NCBI RefSeq assembly: GCF_030929615.1 | Contig: NZ_JAVFVU010000010.1 | Coordinates: 186,001-250,000, forward strand | DNA length: 64,000 bases | Source: Dyadobacter sp. LHD-138 | Lineage (GTDB): Bacteria; Bacteroidota; Bacteroidia; Cytophagales; Spirosomataceae | Direction of reading: 5' to 3' | Shown here: positions 10,118 through 21,300 of the stretch, one piece after another | Numbering within the stretch: position 1 is the stretch's first letter | Layout: every line of letters starts with the position of its first letter | Translations under genes and position numbers: made by a program | Notes under the pieces: model-generated | Told to the model about the DNA's origin: nothing | What the model saw: only the letters and a program-made list of their open reading frames with translations | The model's database searches: none

Positions 10118-10309
10118 AAAAAAATGTATTTAATTGTGTAAAAATTAATGTTTTGAAATATACCCTAAAAATAGGTTACATAATTTATTAAAACGACTAG
10201 CCGATTCAATTTTTGTGTGAAAAGTAGCACGCTCACATCCGTGATGCAATTTTTTACGTAAATAGATAGTTATATTGGCACCATAAATCACTTTTTCTTA
10301 TTTTAGAGA

Positions 10310-10741
10310 ATGAATGACGAGTCACTAATATCGAAAATATTACATTCCATTTTTTTTAGAAAAGCCACCGGTAAGGCCGGACGTTATGCCAGTAATACCA
10401 GTCGCTTATTTCAATTGGTAAAAGACGTTGCCGGCAAATTACAAACCGTGGGGTTCAAAGGAAACCTGGCCGAGTTTCAGAGCAGTGTTCAGTTGCTGAT
10501 CAGGATGGTGAAAGCTTATTCTTCGGGTGCCTACAAGAATCTGCCATGGAAAAGCCTGGTTTCGATTGTGGCGGTGCTGATCTATTTTGTTTCGCCGATT
10601 GACCTTATCCCTGATTTTCTGCCGGTTATAGGAATTACGGATGACATAGCCCTGGTACTATGGCTAATTAAGACGCTGGGGGAGGATATTCGTAAATTCA
10701 GCGAGTGGGAAAAGAACGAAAAAACAATTAATATCGGATAA
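10310..10741 (+). CDS. DUF1232 (YkvA-type) small membrane protein
   Basis: A 143-residue protein carrying a DUF1232 domain at about residues 75-125. The hallmark is a hydrophobic segment with the sequence YFVSPIDLIPDFLPVIGITDD followed by a second hydrophobic stretch. The N-terminal half is charged and probably cytoplasmic. The function of the family is unknown. It lies 192 bp from the divergent mdh start and about 70 bp before tatA, which has a -7 box of its own. Confidence 0.8.
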   Translation: MNDESLISKILHSIFFRKATGKAGRYASNTSRLFQLVKDVAGKLQTVGFKGNLAEFQSSVQLLIRMVKAYSSGAYKNLPWKSLVSIVAVLIYFVSPIDLIPDFLPVIGITDDIALVLWLIKTLGEDIRKFSEWEKNEKTINIG

Positions 10742-10778
10742 AGTGTCTGATTATTTTAGTTCTTTTCGAAATATTAAG

Positions 10779-10786
10779 TATTTTTG
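10779..10786 (+). promoter_or_regulatory. Putative -7 box of tatA (TATTTTTG)
   Basis: An exact match to TAnnTTTG lies 24 nt before the tatA start codon. No clear TTTG is seen at -33, only a T-rich stretch. Confidence 0.45.
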
Positions 10787-10810
10787 TAAACATATAATCA
10801 AAGAATAGAT

Positions 10811-11017
10811 ATGGAATCAGTAACTGTTTTAGGTGGAATTATGGGGTTGGGTGGACAAGAGATATTTTTGGTAGCCTTGTTCGTTTTGCTGTTCTTCGGG
10901 GCGAAGAAAATTCCTGAGTTAATGCGTGGTTTAGGCCAGGGAATTAACGAATTCAAAAACGCTACCAAAGACGTAAAGGAGAATATTGAAAAAAGTATGG
11001 AAGATACCACCAAGTAA
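10811..11017 (+). CDS. tatA: Sec-independent protein translocase subunit TatA/E
   Basis: A 68-residue TatA-family protein that forms the pore-like component of the twin-arginine translocase. It has a short N-terminal tail, one transmembrane helix (IFLVALFVLLFFG, about residues 18-30), the hinge KKIPELMRGLG and an amphipathic helix (GINEFKNA) followed by a charged tail, all typical. tatB and tatC are not adjacent, which is common in Bacteroidota. Its possible clients in this window include three oxidoreductases with RRxF motifs (37622-39334, 46627-48012, 52538-53542). A hairpin follows the gene at 11043-11075. Confidence 0.93.
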   Translation: MESVTVLGGIMGLGGQEIFLVALFVLLFFGAKKIPELMRGLGQGINEFKNATKDVKENIEKSMEDTTK

Positions 11018-11042
11018 TCTTTCCATCGTATTGCGTACATAA

Positions 11043-11075
11043 CAGAGCCGTTTAGTAGACACTTAAATGGCTCTG
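11043..11075 (+). terminator. Putative terminator after tatA
   Basis: A 12-bp stem (11043-11054 with 11064-11075, one G-T pair) and a 9-nt loop, followed by an A/T-rich stretch with only a weak T-run. It separates tatA from gatA. Confidence 0.6.
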
Positions 11076-11109
11076 ATTCTTTATTTATTACCCGCCAAAA
11101 ATAATTAAG

Positions 11110-12555
11110 TTGAAAGAGTACCCGACGCTGACCGAAATACAAAATGATTTGCGTGAAGGAGGTTTGACCTGCGTGCAGTTGGTGAATCATTATTTGGAAA
11201 GGATTGAGTCCAATGCCCATTTAAATGTTTTCGTTGATGTTTATTCAGAAGAAGCCCTGCTTTTAGCTTCTGAGGTTGACACAAAAATAAAGAACGGAAC
11301 CGCTGGCCGGCTTGCAGGCCTTGTCATTGGTCTGAAAGATGTTTTGGCCCACAAAGGCCACGGCGTTCAGGCAGGAAGCCGTATTCTGGATACCTATAAA
11401 TCTCCTTATACCGCCACGGCAGTTCAGCGTCTTCTGGATGAGGATGCCATCGTTATCGGTCGACAAAACTGTGACGAATTTGCCATGGGTTCTTCCAATG
11501 AAAATTCATCTTTTGGTCCGGTACTGAATGCCGCGGATCCTTCGAAAGTTCCGGGTGGTTCGTCGGGCGGTTCTGCCGTTGCCGTGCAGGCAGGCTTATG
11601 CCACGTTTCTTTGGGTAGCGATACCGGAGGATCGGTACGTCAGCCCGCTGCTTTTTGCGGTGTTATAGGGGTGAAGCCATCGTACGGCCGGGTTTCCCGC
11701 TGGGGACTTTTAGCCTATGCTTCTTCTTTTGACTGCATAGGGCCTATTACGAAAAGTGTGGAAGATGCCGCTTTGATCCTGGAGATCATGGCAGGTGGAG
11801 ATGATTTTGACAGTACCGTATCTGCCAAGGCAGTACCCGCTTATACAAAAAAACTGGAATGGAGCGGAAAGGCCAGAATTGGCTATCTCCGGAATTCAGT
11901 AGAAAATGAAGCGATTGCTCCTGAGATCAGGGAACAGACGCTTGATGTTTTAAATCGCCTGCGTGCCCAGGGACATGAGGTTACGCCGATTGCAATGCCG
12001 CTTCTCGATTATTTATTACCAACCTATTATATTCTGACCACAGCCGAAGCCAGCTCGAATTTATCAAGATTTGATGGCGTCAGGTACGGAAGCAGATCAG
12101 TGGCCACCGGTGATTTGGAAGCACTTTATAAGAACACACGTACAGAAGGTTTTGGAGAAGAAGTGAGGAGAAGAATATTATTAGGTACTTTTGTTTTAAG
12201 TGCAAATTATTACGACGCATACTATACCAAGGCGCAACGCGTTAGAAGATTGGTGCGAGAAGAAACCGAACGCTTTTTTGAACAGTTCGACTTCCTGATT
12301 TCTCCGGTTACGCCGACAACTGCGTTTACCATTGGAGAGAAAACGGATGATCCTTTGCAGATGTATCTGGCCGATATATTTACTGTTCAGGCCAATGTGG
12401 TAGGAAATCCTGCGATTTCTATTCCAAATGGTGTCGATAGAGACGGTATGCCGATCGGGGTACAAATCATGGCACCGTTTTTTGCGGAGGAAAAGATGCT
12501 ATCATTTGCAAACCATCTTTCGGCGACTTTAAAAGAGGATATTTTAGAAGTATAA
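11110..12555 (+). CDS. gatA: Glutamyl-tRNA(Gln) amidotransferase subunit A
   Basis: The amidase subunit of the GatCAB complex, which releases ammonia from glutamine to convert Glu-tRNA(Gln) to Gln-tRNA(Gln). The amidase-signature triad is complete: Lys76 (GLKD), Ser151 (PGGSSGGS) and Ser175 (DTGGSVRQPA), with the spacing of 75 and 24 residues known for GatA. The 481-residue length is normal. The reading frame opens with TTG at 11110, as no ATG lies near and the TTG gives the standard N-terminus (a helix starting KEYPTLTEIQ). gatB and gatC are not adjacent. Confidence 0.95.
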   Translation: MKEYPTLTEIQNDLREGGLTCVQLVNHYLERIESNAHLNVFVDVYSEEALLLASEVDTKIKNGTAGRLAGLVIGLKDVLAHKGHGVQAGSRILDTYKSPYTATAVQRLLDEDAIVIGRQNCDEFAMGSSNENSSFGPVLNAADPSKVPGGSSGGSAVAVQAGLCHVSLGSDTGGSVRQPAAFCGVIGVKPSYGRVSRWGLLAYASSFDCIGPITKSVEDAALILEIMAGGDDFDSTVSAKAVPAYTKKLEWSGKARIGYLRNSVENEAIAPEIREQTLDVLNRLRAQGHEVTPIAMPLLDYLLPTYYILTTAEASSNLSRFDGVRYGSRSVATGDLEALYKNTRTEGFGEEVRRRILLGTFVLSANYYDAYYTKAQRVRRLVREETERFFEQFDFLISPVTPTTAFTIGEKTDDPLQMYLADIFTVQANVVGNPAISIPNGVDRDGMPIGVQIMAPFFAEEKMLSFANHLSATLKEDILEV

Positions 12556-12787
12556 ATTAGAATAAAAAATAATAAGGATTGGCGTAAATTTTTTTGAACA
12601 GATTAACCGTTTCAATTGCTGTTTACGACACAACAAAAGCTGAAAGAACCGTGCCTAAATAAATAATTTCCGGAAATACTTGCGATGGAAATTATAAATA
12701 GTATGTCATTTTATAAAAAAGTATTCATCATCAGACATTGACTATTTGATAACAGGAATTGATTAACCCATCAAAAAGCATTAATTA

Positions 12788-14653
12788 ATGAAGATTTCAA
12801 AAAGAGTATTGTGGCTTGGAGCCGTGTGTGCAGGATTGTGGAATTCGCCGGTTATGGCGACAATACAAAGAGAGAAATTAGAAATTGGTCCGGATACGCT
12901 CGGAATCGCAGCAGAAGCTGACGGGAATTCTGAAATTCCGGCACTCCCAAATGTTGAGGAGATCGGTTTAACACCTGCAATTCCGGAAGAGTTGCTCCGT
13001 GAACGTTTCGCCAAACTGGAAAAATCAATCCCCCTGACGTATCATAAATCGTCGCACGAGTTTGTTGAATACTTTATCTATAAAAAGACGAAGTTTACAA
13101 TCAGTATGATGGAAAAAATGCCATTGTACTTCCCCCTATTTGAAAAAACACTTCAAAAATACGGCCTTCCGACGGAGCTTAAATACCTGTCGATGATCGA
13201 ATCAGGGCTCAATCCTACGGCATTATCAAGAGTTAGAGCGGGTGGTCTTTGGCAGTTTATGCCAGCGACGGGCCGTGAATTCGGATTGTATCAGGATAGC
13301 TACATTGACGAACGTTTTGAGCCGGTAAAAGCGACCGAAGCGGCTTGCAGATATCTGAAACAGCTTTATAATATTTTTGGAGACTGGGAACTTGCCCTCG
13401 CTTCCTATAACACAGGTCCTGGTAATGTAAAACGTGCCATGCGCCGTTCGCGCGGAACCACTTTCTGGACCATTTATAACGTACTTCCGAAAGAAACAAG
13501 GTCTTACGTGCCGCAATATGTAGCGATGAACTACATGATGAATTACGGTAATGACCATGGCGTATACGCGCAGAATATGGAATATCAGATTCCAAACGAC
13601 ACGATTCATGTGAATGGGTACATTAACCTGACTACGTTCTGTCAGCAAAGCGGAATTGATTTTGAGGAACTGACGAAGCTGAATCCACAGCTGACCAAAA
13701 CAATACTTCCGGATCAGACGCGTGATTTTGTTTTGAAAGTACCAAGTGTAAAATATACTTATCTGGTTAGCAACAGGAATATTATCATGGATTCCTGCAC
13801 CCGGCGGTTCCTGCCATCCGGTTTGGTATTGGCGAAACTTGACAGCGCGAAGGCTGATTCGTTTAGAAACGGCGCGTTCCCTTACGCCTATGTTGACGGG
13901 GACGGGGAAGAATTTGAGGACGCGGGTATTACGAAAATCCAATCCAAAAAATCTTCGCATACGGTTAAGAGAGGAGAAACCCTTCAGTCGATTTCGAGAA
14001 AATATGATGTCAGGGTTGCAGAACTGAAAAAATGGAACCGCATTCGTAGAAATGCTCTTCAGAGAGGCCAGCGACTGGTTGTTTACAAAAATGTTAAAGT
14101 GACAGTAAAACCGGCTTTGGTAGCTTCACGTAAAGCAGTAAAAGAGCCTGTTACAAACGACTCACTGGGCAAAGTAGCTTTGACAACCGTCAATGAAGCG
14201 GCGGAAGAAAGTGGAGAAGAGGTGCAGGAAGTGGCAAGTGTTACAAAAATCAAATCCAAAAAATCTTCACACACCGTTAAGGGAGGAGAAACGCTGGAAT
14301 CGATTTCGAGGAAATATGGTGTTGAGATTGCTGAGCTGAGAAAATGGAATGGCATCCGTAGAAGCGCCATCCGCAAAGGACAGAAACTGGTCGTTTACAA
14401 AGATGTTAAGGTGACCGTACCGACTACGCTGGTTGCCTCTGCGAAAGTTGAAAAAGACGACCTGGCAAGAACGGAAAAAGAAGAACAAAGAAAATCAAGA
14501 CATATTAAAATGCGTTACCACACCGTTCAGCATGGTGATACGCTATGGAATATCTCCCAACGTTATGGATTGCCTATTGATTATCTTAAACGGGCAAATA
14601 AGATCAGAGGAAACGAGATCAAGCCAGGTATGAAGCTGATTGTATCAAGCTAG
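12788..14653 (+). CDS. MltD-like lytic transglycosylase with three LysM domains
   Basis: A secreted murein hydrolase that cuts glycan strands with 1,6-anhydro end formation. After a signal peptide (cleavage near PVMA) the SLT domain spans about residues 115-245. It has the catalytic glutamate Glu138 in the ESGLNP motif, the GLWQFMPATG motif (153-162) and the ASYNTGPGNV motif. Three C-terminal LysM peptidoglycan-binding modules follow at about 390-433, 494-537 and 577-620. The first two LysM modules and their linkers are nearly identical in DNA, pointing to a recent internal duplication. It precedes ruvA by 33 bp and may be co-transcribed with it. MltD of E. coli has the same order of domains. 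Confidence 0.92.
   Translation: MKISKRVLWLGAVCAGLWNSPVMATIQREKLEIGPDTLGIAAEADGNSEIPALPNVEEIGLTPAIPEELLRERFAKLEKSIPLTYHKSSHEFVEYFIYKKTKFTISMMEKMPLYFPLFEKTLQKYGLPTELKYLSMIESGLNPTALSRVRAGGLWQFMPATGREFGLYQDSYIDERFEPVKATEAACRYLKQLYNIFGDWELALASYNTGPGNVKRAMRRSRGTTFWTIYNVLPKETRSYVPQYVAMNYMMNYGNDHGVYAQNMEYQIPNDTIHVNGYINLTTFCQQSGIDFEELTKLNPQLTKTILPDQTRDFVLKVPSVKYTYLVSNRNIIMDSCTRRFLPSGLVLAKLDSAKADSFRNGAFPYAYVDGDGEEFEDAGITKIQSKKSSHTVKRGETLQSISRKYDVRVAELKKWNRIRRNALQRGQRLVVYKNVKVTVKPALVASRKAVKEPVTNDSLGKVALTTVNEAAEESGEEVQEVASVTKIKSKKSSHTVKGGETLESISRKYGVEIAELRKWNGIRRSAIRKGQKLVVYKDVKVTVPTTLVASAKVEKDDLARTEKEEQRKSRHIKMRYHTVQHGDTLWNISQRYGLPIDYLKRANKIRGNEIKPGMKLIVSS
13931..14439 (+). repeat. Intragenic duplication of a LysM module
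   Basis: The segments 13931-14127 and 14243-14439 are close copies, offset by exactly 312 bp (104 codons), so the frame is kept. Each encodes a KSKKSSHTVK-type lead-in, a LysM domain and the start of a VTV linker. Confidence 0.8.
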
Positions 14654-14686
14654 ACAAGTTGTAATTAACGCACATACTATAAACAT

Positions 14687-15277
14687 ATGATTGCCTACGT
14701 TGACGGAACAGTGACTTATAAAGATCCTGCATTTGCCGTTATTGATGTTCAGGGACTGGGTTATGAAGTTCGTATTTCATTACAGACCTACACGGCAATG
14801 CCCGAGGTCGGGAAGCGGTGTAAACTCGTTACTTATCTGAATATACGCGAGGATGCCCACGTGCTTTTCGGTTTTTTGGAAAGTGATGAAAAGAAACTAT
14901 TTTTAGATTTGATAAGCATTTCCGGCGTGGGACCTTCTACCGCTTTGGTTATGCTTTCTTCGCTCTCGTCGCCGGAGATCCGCCAGGGTATCATCGACGA
15001 GGATTTGCGTTTAATTCAGTCTATTAAAGGCATTGGATTAAAAACAGCGCAAAGGGTTATTCTGGAATTAAGTGATAAAATGCGCAAAGATGCAATGCTT
15101 ACGACCGGTGTGAAAACGACGGGCAGTTCGAATGGTGCCTTGAAAAGCGAAGCTTTGGCTGCTTTGGTTACGCTGGGTATTCCAAAAGCCACAGCCGAAA
15201 AAAGCGTGGATGCTATTATCAAACGTGAGGGATATGCGATAACTGTCGAGCAATTGATTAAATTGGCACTTCGCTAG
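14687..15277 (+). CDS. ruvA: Holliday junction branch migration protein RuvA
   Basis: A 196-residue RuvA, the tetrameric junction-binding subunit of the RuvAB motor. The N-terminal OB-fold domain (about 1-62) starts MIAYVDGTVTY and contains the GLGYEV turn. The helix-hairpin-helix region has the ISGVGPSTALVMLSS and IKGIGLKTAQRVILEL motifs, and the C-terminal domain III, which contacts RuvB, follows a short linker. It precedes sprA, a gene order conserved in many Bacteroidota. The start is an ATG with normal spacing to mltD. Confidence 0.96.
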   Translation: MIAYVDGTVTYKDPAFAVIDVQGLGYEVRISLQTYTAMPEVGKRCKLVTYLNIREDAHVLFGFLESDEKKLFLDLISISGVGPSTALVMLSSLSSPEIRQGIIDEDLRLIQSIKGIGLKTAQRVILELSDKMRKDAMLTTGVKTTGSSNGALKSEALAALVTLGIPKATAEKSVDAIIKREGYAITVEQLIKLALR

Positions 15278-15386
15278 TCATAATTAAATAATGGTTGTTC
15301 AGGAATATGGAAAAGATCTATATTGTTACATTGGATATGTTGACAGTGATCATGGCAGGAACCCTCTATAAATAAAGTATATAGCT

Positions 15387-18300
15387 TTGTCATCAACGGT
15401 TTACTCATCCCTCTTTAAGGCTATTACGATTTCATCCGGAGCATTGCTGCTGGCAACTGCTTCTGTGGATCAAAAAGAATCAACTGCGGAAGCTTTTGCA
15501 GACTGGGCGATTTTAGCCGATACGCTCGGCGACACAACACGTAAAAATGTTGATCGTTCAGGAAATCAGCTGATCATGCGTTGGAAAGATTATTATTCCA
15601 ACAAATTTGCGCAGCCCAGACCTCGTTCTCCTTTTTATTTAAAGGATCCGGCCAATATTTCCACCCATATCTTATTGGACAGCAGCGGTAAAATTGCTGT
15701 CACAGAGGATATCCAGACACCTAACGGGAATCTGGATTTTCGTGCGCCTGAAACAATGGACATGGAAACCTATGACAAGGAATCGGAGGACCGCGCTTTC
15801 AAGAGTCTTTTGCGAGAATATTCGTCCAGACAAGATGGCAAAAGCGCTATGGGGGCACGTGGACTTTTACCCAAGCTGGACGTTCCGCCAGCGCTTTCAA
15901 AAATTCTGGGAGATAATTTCCTCGACTTCAAGCCAACCGGTTTCGTCGCGCTTGACCTTGGTGTGATGCACCAGTTTATTGACAATCCTGCCCTTCCGAT
16001 CCGTCAGAGAAGTAATACCAATTTCATTTTTAATGAGCAGATCAGTATCAACTTCAATGCAAATCTTGGCGACAGACTGGGCTTTCTTACCAACTTTGAT
16101 ACGAAGGCAAGTTTTAACTTTGAAAATGCTTTAAAGCTTAATTATAAAAATCCGGAAGAGAGTTTTTTAAGAAAAGTAGAGGCCGGTAATATCAACTGGG
16201 CGATCAATAGTCAGCTTATTCCGGGTGTTCAAAACCTGTTCGGTTTAAAAACGGATTTCCAGTTCGGAAGGTTAAGTGCAACGTTTGTCGCTTCGCAGCA
16301 GCGTTCCAGTAAGGAAAGGATCGTTTTGCGTGGCGGTGCCCAAAATCGGGAGTTTGAAATACGGGTTGATAATTACGACGAAAACCGGAACTTTTTCCTT
16401 TCGCAGTATTTTCGCAGCAAATATGAAAGCGCTTTAAAAAATACCCCTCAGATCACATCCGGTGTTACCATTACGCGGATGGAGGTGTATGTTACCAATA
16501 GAACAACCACGACGGAATCTTTACGTAATGTGGTTGGGTTCACGGATTTGGGCGAGCCAACGCCGCATCAAACGGGAAATCCAAGTCTTCAGCCTATCAG
16601 GTCCAATCAGCCGGCGGATAATGCCACGAACGGTTTGTATAAAAAGCTAACCGATAACCCTGGTTTTCGTCAGGTTGACAATACCAATTCCTCCGTTACG
16701 GGTTTTGGATTTGAAAAAACCGTGGACTATGAATTGTTGAGAGGGGCGAAAAGACTGGTGCAAGAGCGGGAATATACCTATCATTCGCAATTGGGATATA
16801 TTTCTTTAACAACGCCGTTGAGAAATGACGAGATTCTTGCAGTTGCTTACGAGTATACTTATAATGGCAGATCTTACAAAGTCGGGGAACTCACCGAAGA
16901 TTACCAAAACCGGAAGGATGACGAGGTTATCGCTTTGAAATTGATCAAATCATCCACGATCAGGAACAATACAAAGTTGCCAATGTGGGATCTGATGATG
17001 AAAAACGTGTATTCATTGGGAACGAGCTCCATTGACAAGACAGGTTTTCAGCTGAGAGTAATTTATAAAGATGACCTTACCGGGATTGACAATCCTAATT
17101 TGCAGGAAAGTAACCTGGCCAATATCCCGTTAATCCGTGTCATGGGCCTTGACCGGCTGAACCCGGTGAACGATTTACAGCCGGACGGTAATTTTGACTT
17201 TGTTGAAAACGTAACGATCGATACCAAAAGCGGCCGCGTTTTCTTCCCAGTGTTGGAACCTTTCGGATCTAACCTGAACGCCCGGATTTCAGAGGATACT
17301 TACCGCAAAAAATATGTATTTGACGAGCTGTATCGCACGACAATGATCGATGCGCAGCAAGTAACGGAGCATAACAAATTTTATATCAAAGGGTCTTATC
17401 AGTCGAGCGGCGGAGCGGAAGTTTCCTTGCCTTATGGTGTTTTGGAAACATCAGTAACGGTAACTTCCGGAGGTGTTCCGTTGGCGGCAGGCTCTGATTA
17501 TATCGTGGAAGCGCAGATTGGTCGTGTGCGTATATTGAACAGCAGTGTCATGAATTCGGGACGTGAAATCGTAATCGAGTATGAGCGCCCGGATATGTTC
17601 CAGAACCAGATTCGTACACTCCTGGGTACACATTTGGATTATGTTGTGAACAGGGATATCAGTCTGGGAATGACTGCCATTCGCTATCGGGAGAAACCCG
17701 CTGGATTTTTAACCCGTGTTGCCTTAGGAAATGAGCCGGTTAATAACACGATGCTTGGTTTTAATATCAACATTCGTAAAAATGTGCCTTTTCTGACGAG
17801 ATGGTTGGATAAGTTGCCTTTTTTGCAAACCAAGGAAATGTCGAGCATTCAGTTTAAGGCTGAGTTCGCGAAACTATTCCCTGGTGTTTCAAAAGAAGTA
17901 AATAACAGATCTCTGATCGATGATTTTGAATCGACACGTACCGTTTATGATTTAGCCCGTCAGCCGCAAAAATGGAGACTTTCTACCGTACCGGCAGCAT
18001 ACCGTCAGGGTTTTGATGGTAAAACTTTGGACTATGGTTTTAAAAGAGCTAAAATTTCAGCCTATGTGATTGATAACCTTTTTGGAGGTTCGGCTGGCTT
18101 GGGCGGAAGTGCCCAATCTCCTGGCAATATCACCGACGAAGACCGCCAGAATGTATACGAAAAATTATACCTGCCCAGAGATATTTTCCCCAACAGATCG
18201 GTTTCCGGGTTAATTAACTACCCGCAAAATGTATTGGATATTGCGTATTATCCTACGGAACGCGGTATTTATAACTATAATACGGATCTGGATGTCAATG

Positions 18301-21300
18301 GACGCCTGAAAAATCCAAGGCAGAATTTTGGTGGTTTGAGCAGAGCTATCACATCGGATAATGATTTTGACAATGCCAACATCGAAAGCATCGAGTTCTG
18401 GATGCTCGATCCTTTTGTGAAAGGTAAAAACGGAATTGTGCGTGACGGGTCTGGCCCTGGAAATGAAACCAACAACACAACCGGTGGTAAACTTGTTTTC
18501 AATTTGGGAGATATCTCAGAAGATGTGATTCCTGACGAACGCTACAATTTTGAAAATGGACTACCTCTAACGAATAAGGTCGTTGGTGAAAATGTTGAGC
18601 AGACGGTTTGGGGACAGGTTACAAAGTCGCAATATCTGATCAATGCTTTCAGCAATGAAGCAGGAGCCCGCCAGAAGCAGGACGTTGGTTTGGATGGGTT
18701 AAGCAATGAAGAGGAAAGAGCTTTCTTTAAAAGCTATCTGGATCGTTTGCCGGCTAATATGACGGCGGAAGCCAAGGCTAAAATCATGGCGGATCCATCA
18801 GGAGATGATTTTAAATACTTCCTCGGAGAAGAACAGGATCTTGCCGATTTGAAAATCCTTGCGCGTTACAAAGATTATATCGGGATGGAAAATAACTCTC
18901 CCGAAAGTGCCGGGAATTCGGCGACGGTGACACCTGCTTCAAGCAGCATACCGGATGGCGAAGATATGAATGTGGATAATACCATCAACGACAATGAAGC
19001 TTACTACGAATATTCGATAGATTTGAAACCTGATCAGATTAAAGTTGGAAACGGCTTTGTCGTGGATCAGACCGTTACAAAAAGCGAGAACGGTGAAACA
19101 CAGAATTGGTATCTGTTCCGTGTGCCAATCAAGGAATTTACCGGACAGGTTGGAACAATCAATGGCTTCAAATCCATTCGTTTTATGCGGATGTATCTGG
19201 CGGATTTTCAACAGCCGGTAGTGCTTCGTTTTGCGCAGCTTCAGATGATTGGTCAGCAGTATCGTAAATACACTTATAACTTAGATGCGGGCGGATTACA
19301 GGAAGTTCCTGAGCCTTATGACGCTAAATTTACAGTGGGAACTGTAAGTATTGAAGAAAACGGACAGGCAGCAAGCTCGCTGAATGCAGAGGCCAAGAAA
19401 TATGTTTATCAGCTGCCTCCGGGGTGGGAACGTGATCAGGATTTTACGCAAAGACCGAGTTTGCAGTTGAACGAACAATCCATGAGTCTTTGCGTGACAA
19501 ACCTTCGTGATGGTGATTCAAGAGCTGTTTTTAAAAATGTCAATCTTGACCTTTTGTTCCGTAAACGTCTGCGTATGTACATCCACATGCAGAACGACGA
19601 CAATGAAAACGGCATGGTCGGTGCGTTCATGAGACTGGGTACGGATCTTACACAAAACTATTACGAAATTGATATTTCAGGTTTACAATCCACGCGGGAG
19701 AATGTTACGATACGGGAAGAGATCTGGCCTGAAAACAATGAATTGAATATTGCACTGGCTGATTTGATTCGGGCAAAATCGGAAAGAAATAAAGCCATTG
19801 ATAAAAATCAGAGCGTGCCGTACACCATTACAACAGCAGATGGAAGGTATAAGATCACTGTAGTCGGGAATCCTGATTTAAGTGCAGTGCGGGTGATGAT
19901 GATCGGTATGCGCAACCCGAAATCTAAGGACGAACGGGCGAAAACCTTCTGTATCTGGACCGACGAAATGCATGCGGAAGGTTTTGACGAAACAGGCGGA
20001 TTTGCAGCGATTGCGCAGCTTAATGCAAAACTTGCAGATTTTGCTACGGTTACGGCTTCCGGGCGACTTGAAACTTTCGGATTTGGCAGTGTGCAGCAAC
20101 GCATCGGGGAACGTTCAAGAAACCTGAGCACGGAATATGGTTTTTCTTCCAACATTGCCGTTGACAAGTTGTTGCCGCAGCAGTGGGGATTCAGTATTCC
20201 GTTGTTTTTAAGTTATGATCGCCGGAACGTTAAACCACATTTTGATCCGCTTGATCCGGACACGCCTTTGTCAACTTCTTTAAGTAATCTGCGCTCGGAT
20301 GAAGAAAGAGATGGTTACCGGCGACTCGTTGAAGAAAATGCCGTGCGACGCGGGATTAACTTCTCCAATGTCCGGAAAATTAAGACAAAACCGGGAGCTC
20401 GAAATCATTTCTATGATTTTGAAAATTTCTCCTTTACCTATGCTTTCAGTGACGATACCCGACGCAATATCCTAACACAGGAATATTCTCAGCGGATGTA
20501 TAAGGGTGGGATTTCTTACATATACAGCAGTCAGCCGAAACCATTTGAGCCCTTCAAAAAGATGCAGGCAACAAACCGTTACGCTGAATTTATCAGAGAT
20601 TTCAATTTGACACTTCTGCCCAATATGGTGTCTGTGAGAGCCGATGTTGACCGCCGGTTTGCAAGAACACAGCTTCGGAATTCTGACCTTACGACGGAAG
20701 GCATGACGCCGATGTTTGAAAAATATTTCTGGTTTAACCGCTATTACGATTTTGGCTGGAATCTAACCAAAAATATGACCCTGATGTACAATGCGTCGGC
20801 CAATGCGATCATTGATGAACCGCAGGGTGATTTGAATAATTCACAAAAGAAAGACTCGCTCTGGAGTAACTTTAAAAAGCTGGGGCGTATCAAAAACTTC
20901 GATCAGAAAATTAAGCTGACCTACCGTTTGCCACTGGATAAAATTCCGGCGCTGGACTGGATGACTGCTGACTATTCACATGCGATCGGATACAATTATC
21001 AGGCCAATGCTTTCGGATTGATGGATGCCGATAGTCTGCCTTTTGGCGATATTATCCGGAACAGCCGGGAAAGAGGTGTGACGGGGAAAGTCGATTTTGT
21101 AATGCTTTACAACAAGCTGCGTTATCTGAAATTTGCGAACACCCCTTCGGCGCAGCGTAAGAACTTTACACGTAGTCCGGGTGATATCGAAGATATTGAT
21201 ATGCGCTCAACGGATATTTTGAAAAATCTGACCCGTGTGCTGATGACCGTACGTGGAATCAATGTCAGTTACTCGATTCAGGAAACCACGGCACTTCCGG

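Noticed and set aside
10798-11220. A minus-strand open frame of 140 codons across tatA
   Set aside because: It overlaps tatA and the start of gatA in antisense and has no family support.
13226-13960. A minus-strand open frame of 244 codons inside the transglycosylase gene
   Set aside because: It is antisense to a clear SLT domain, and its translation is rich in Arg, His and Cys as in shadow frames.
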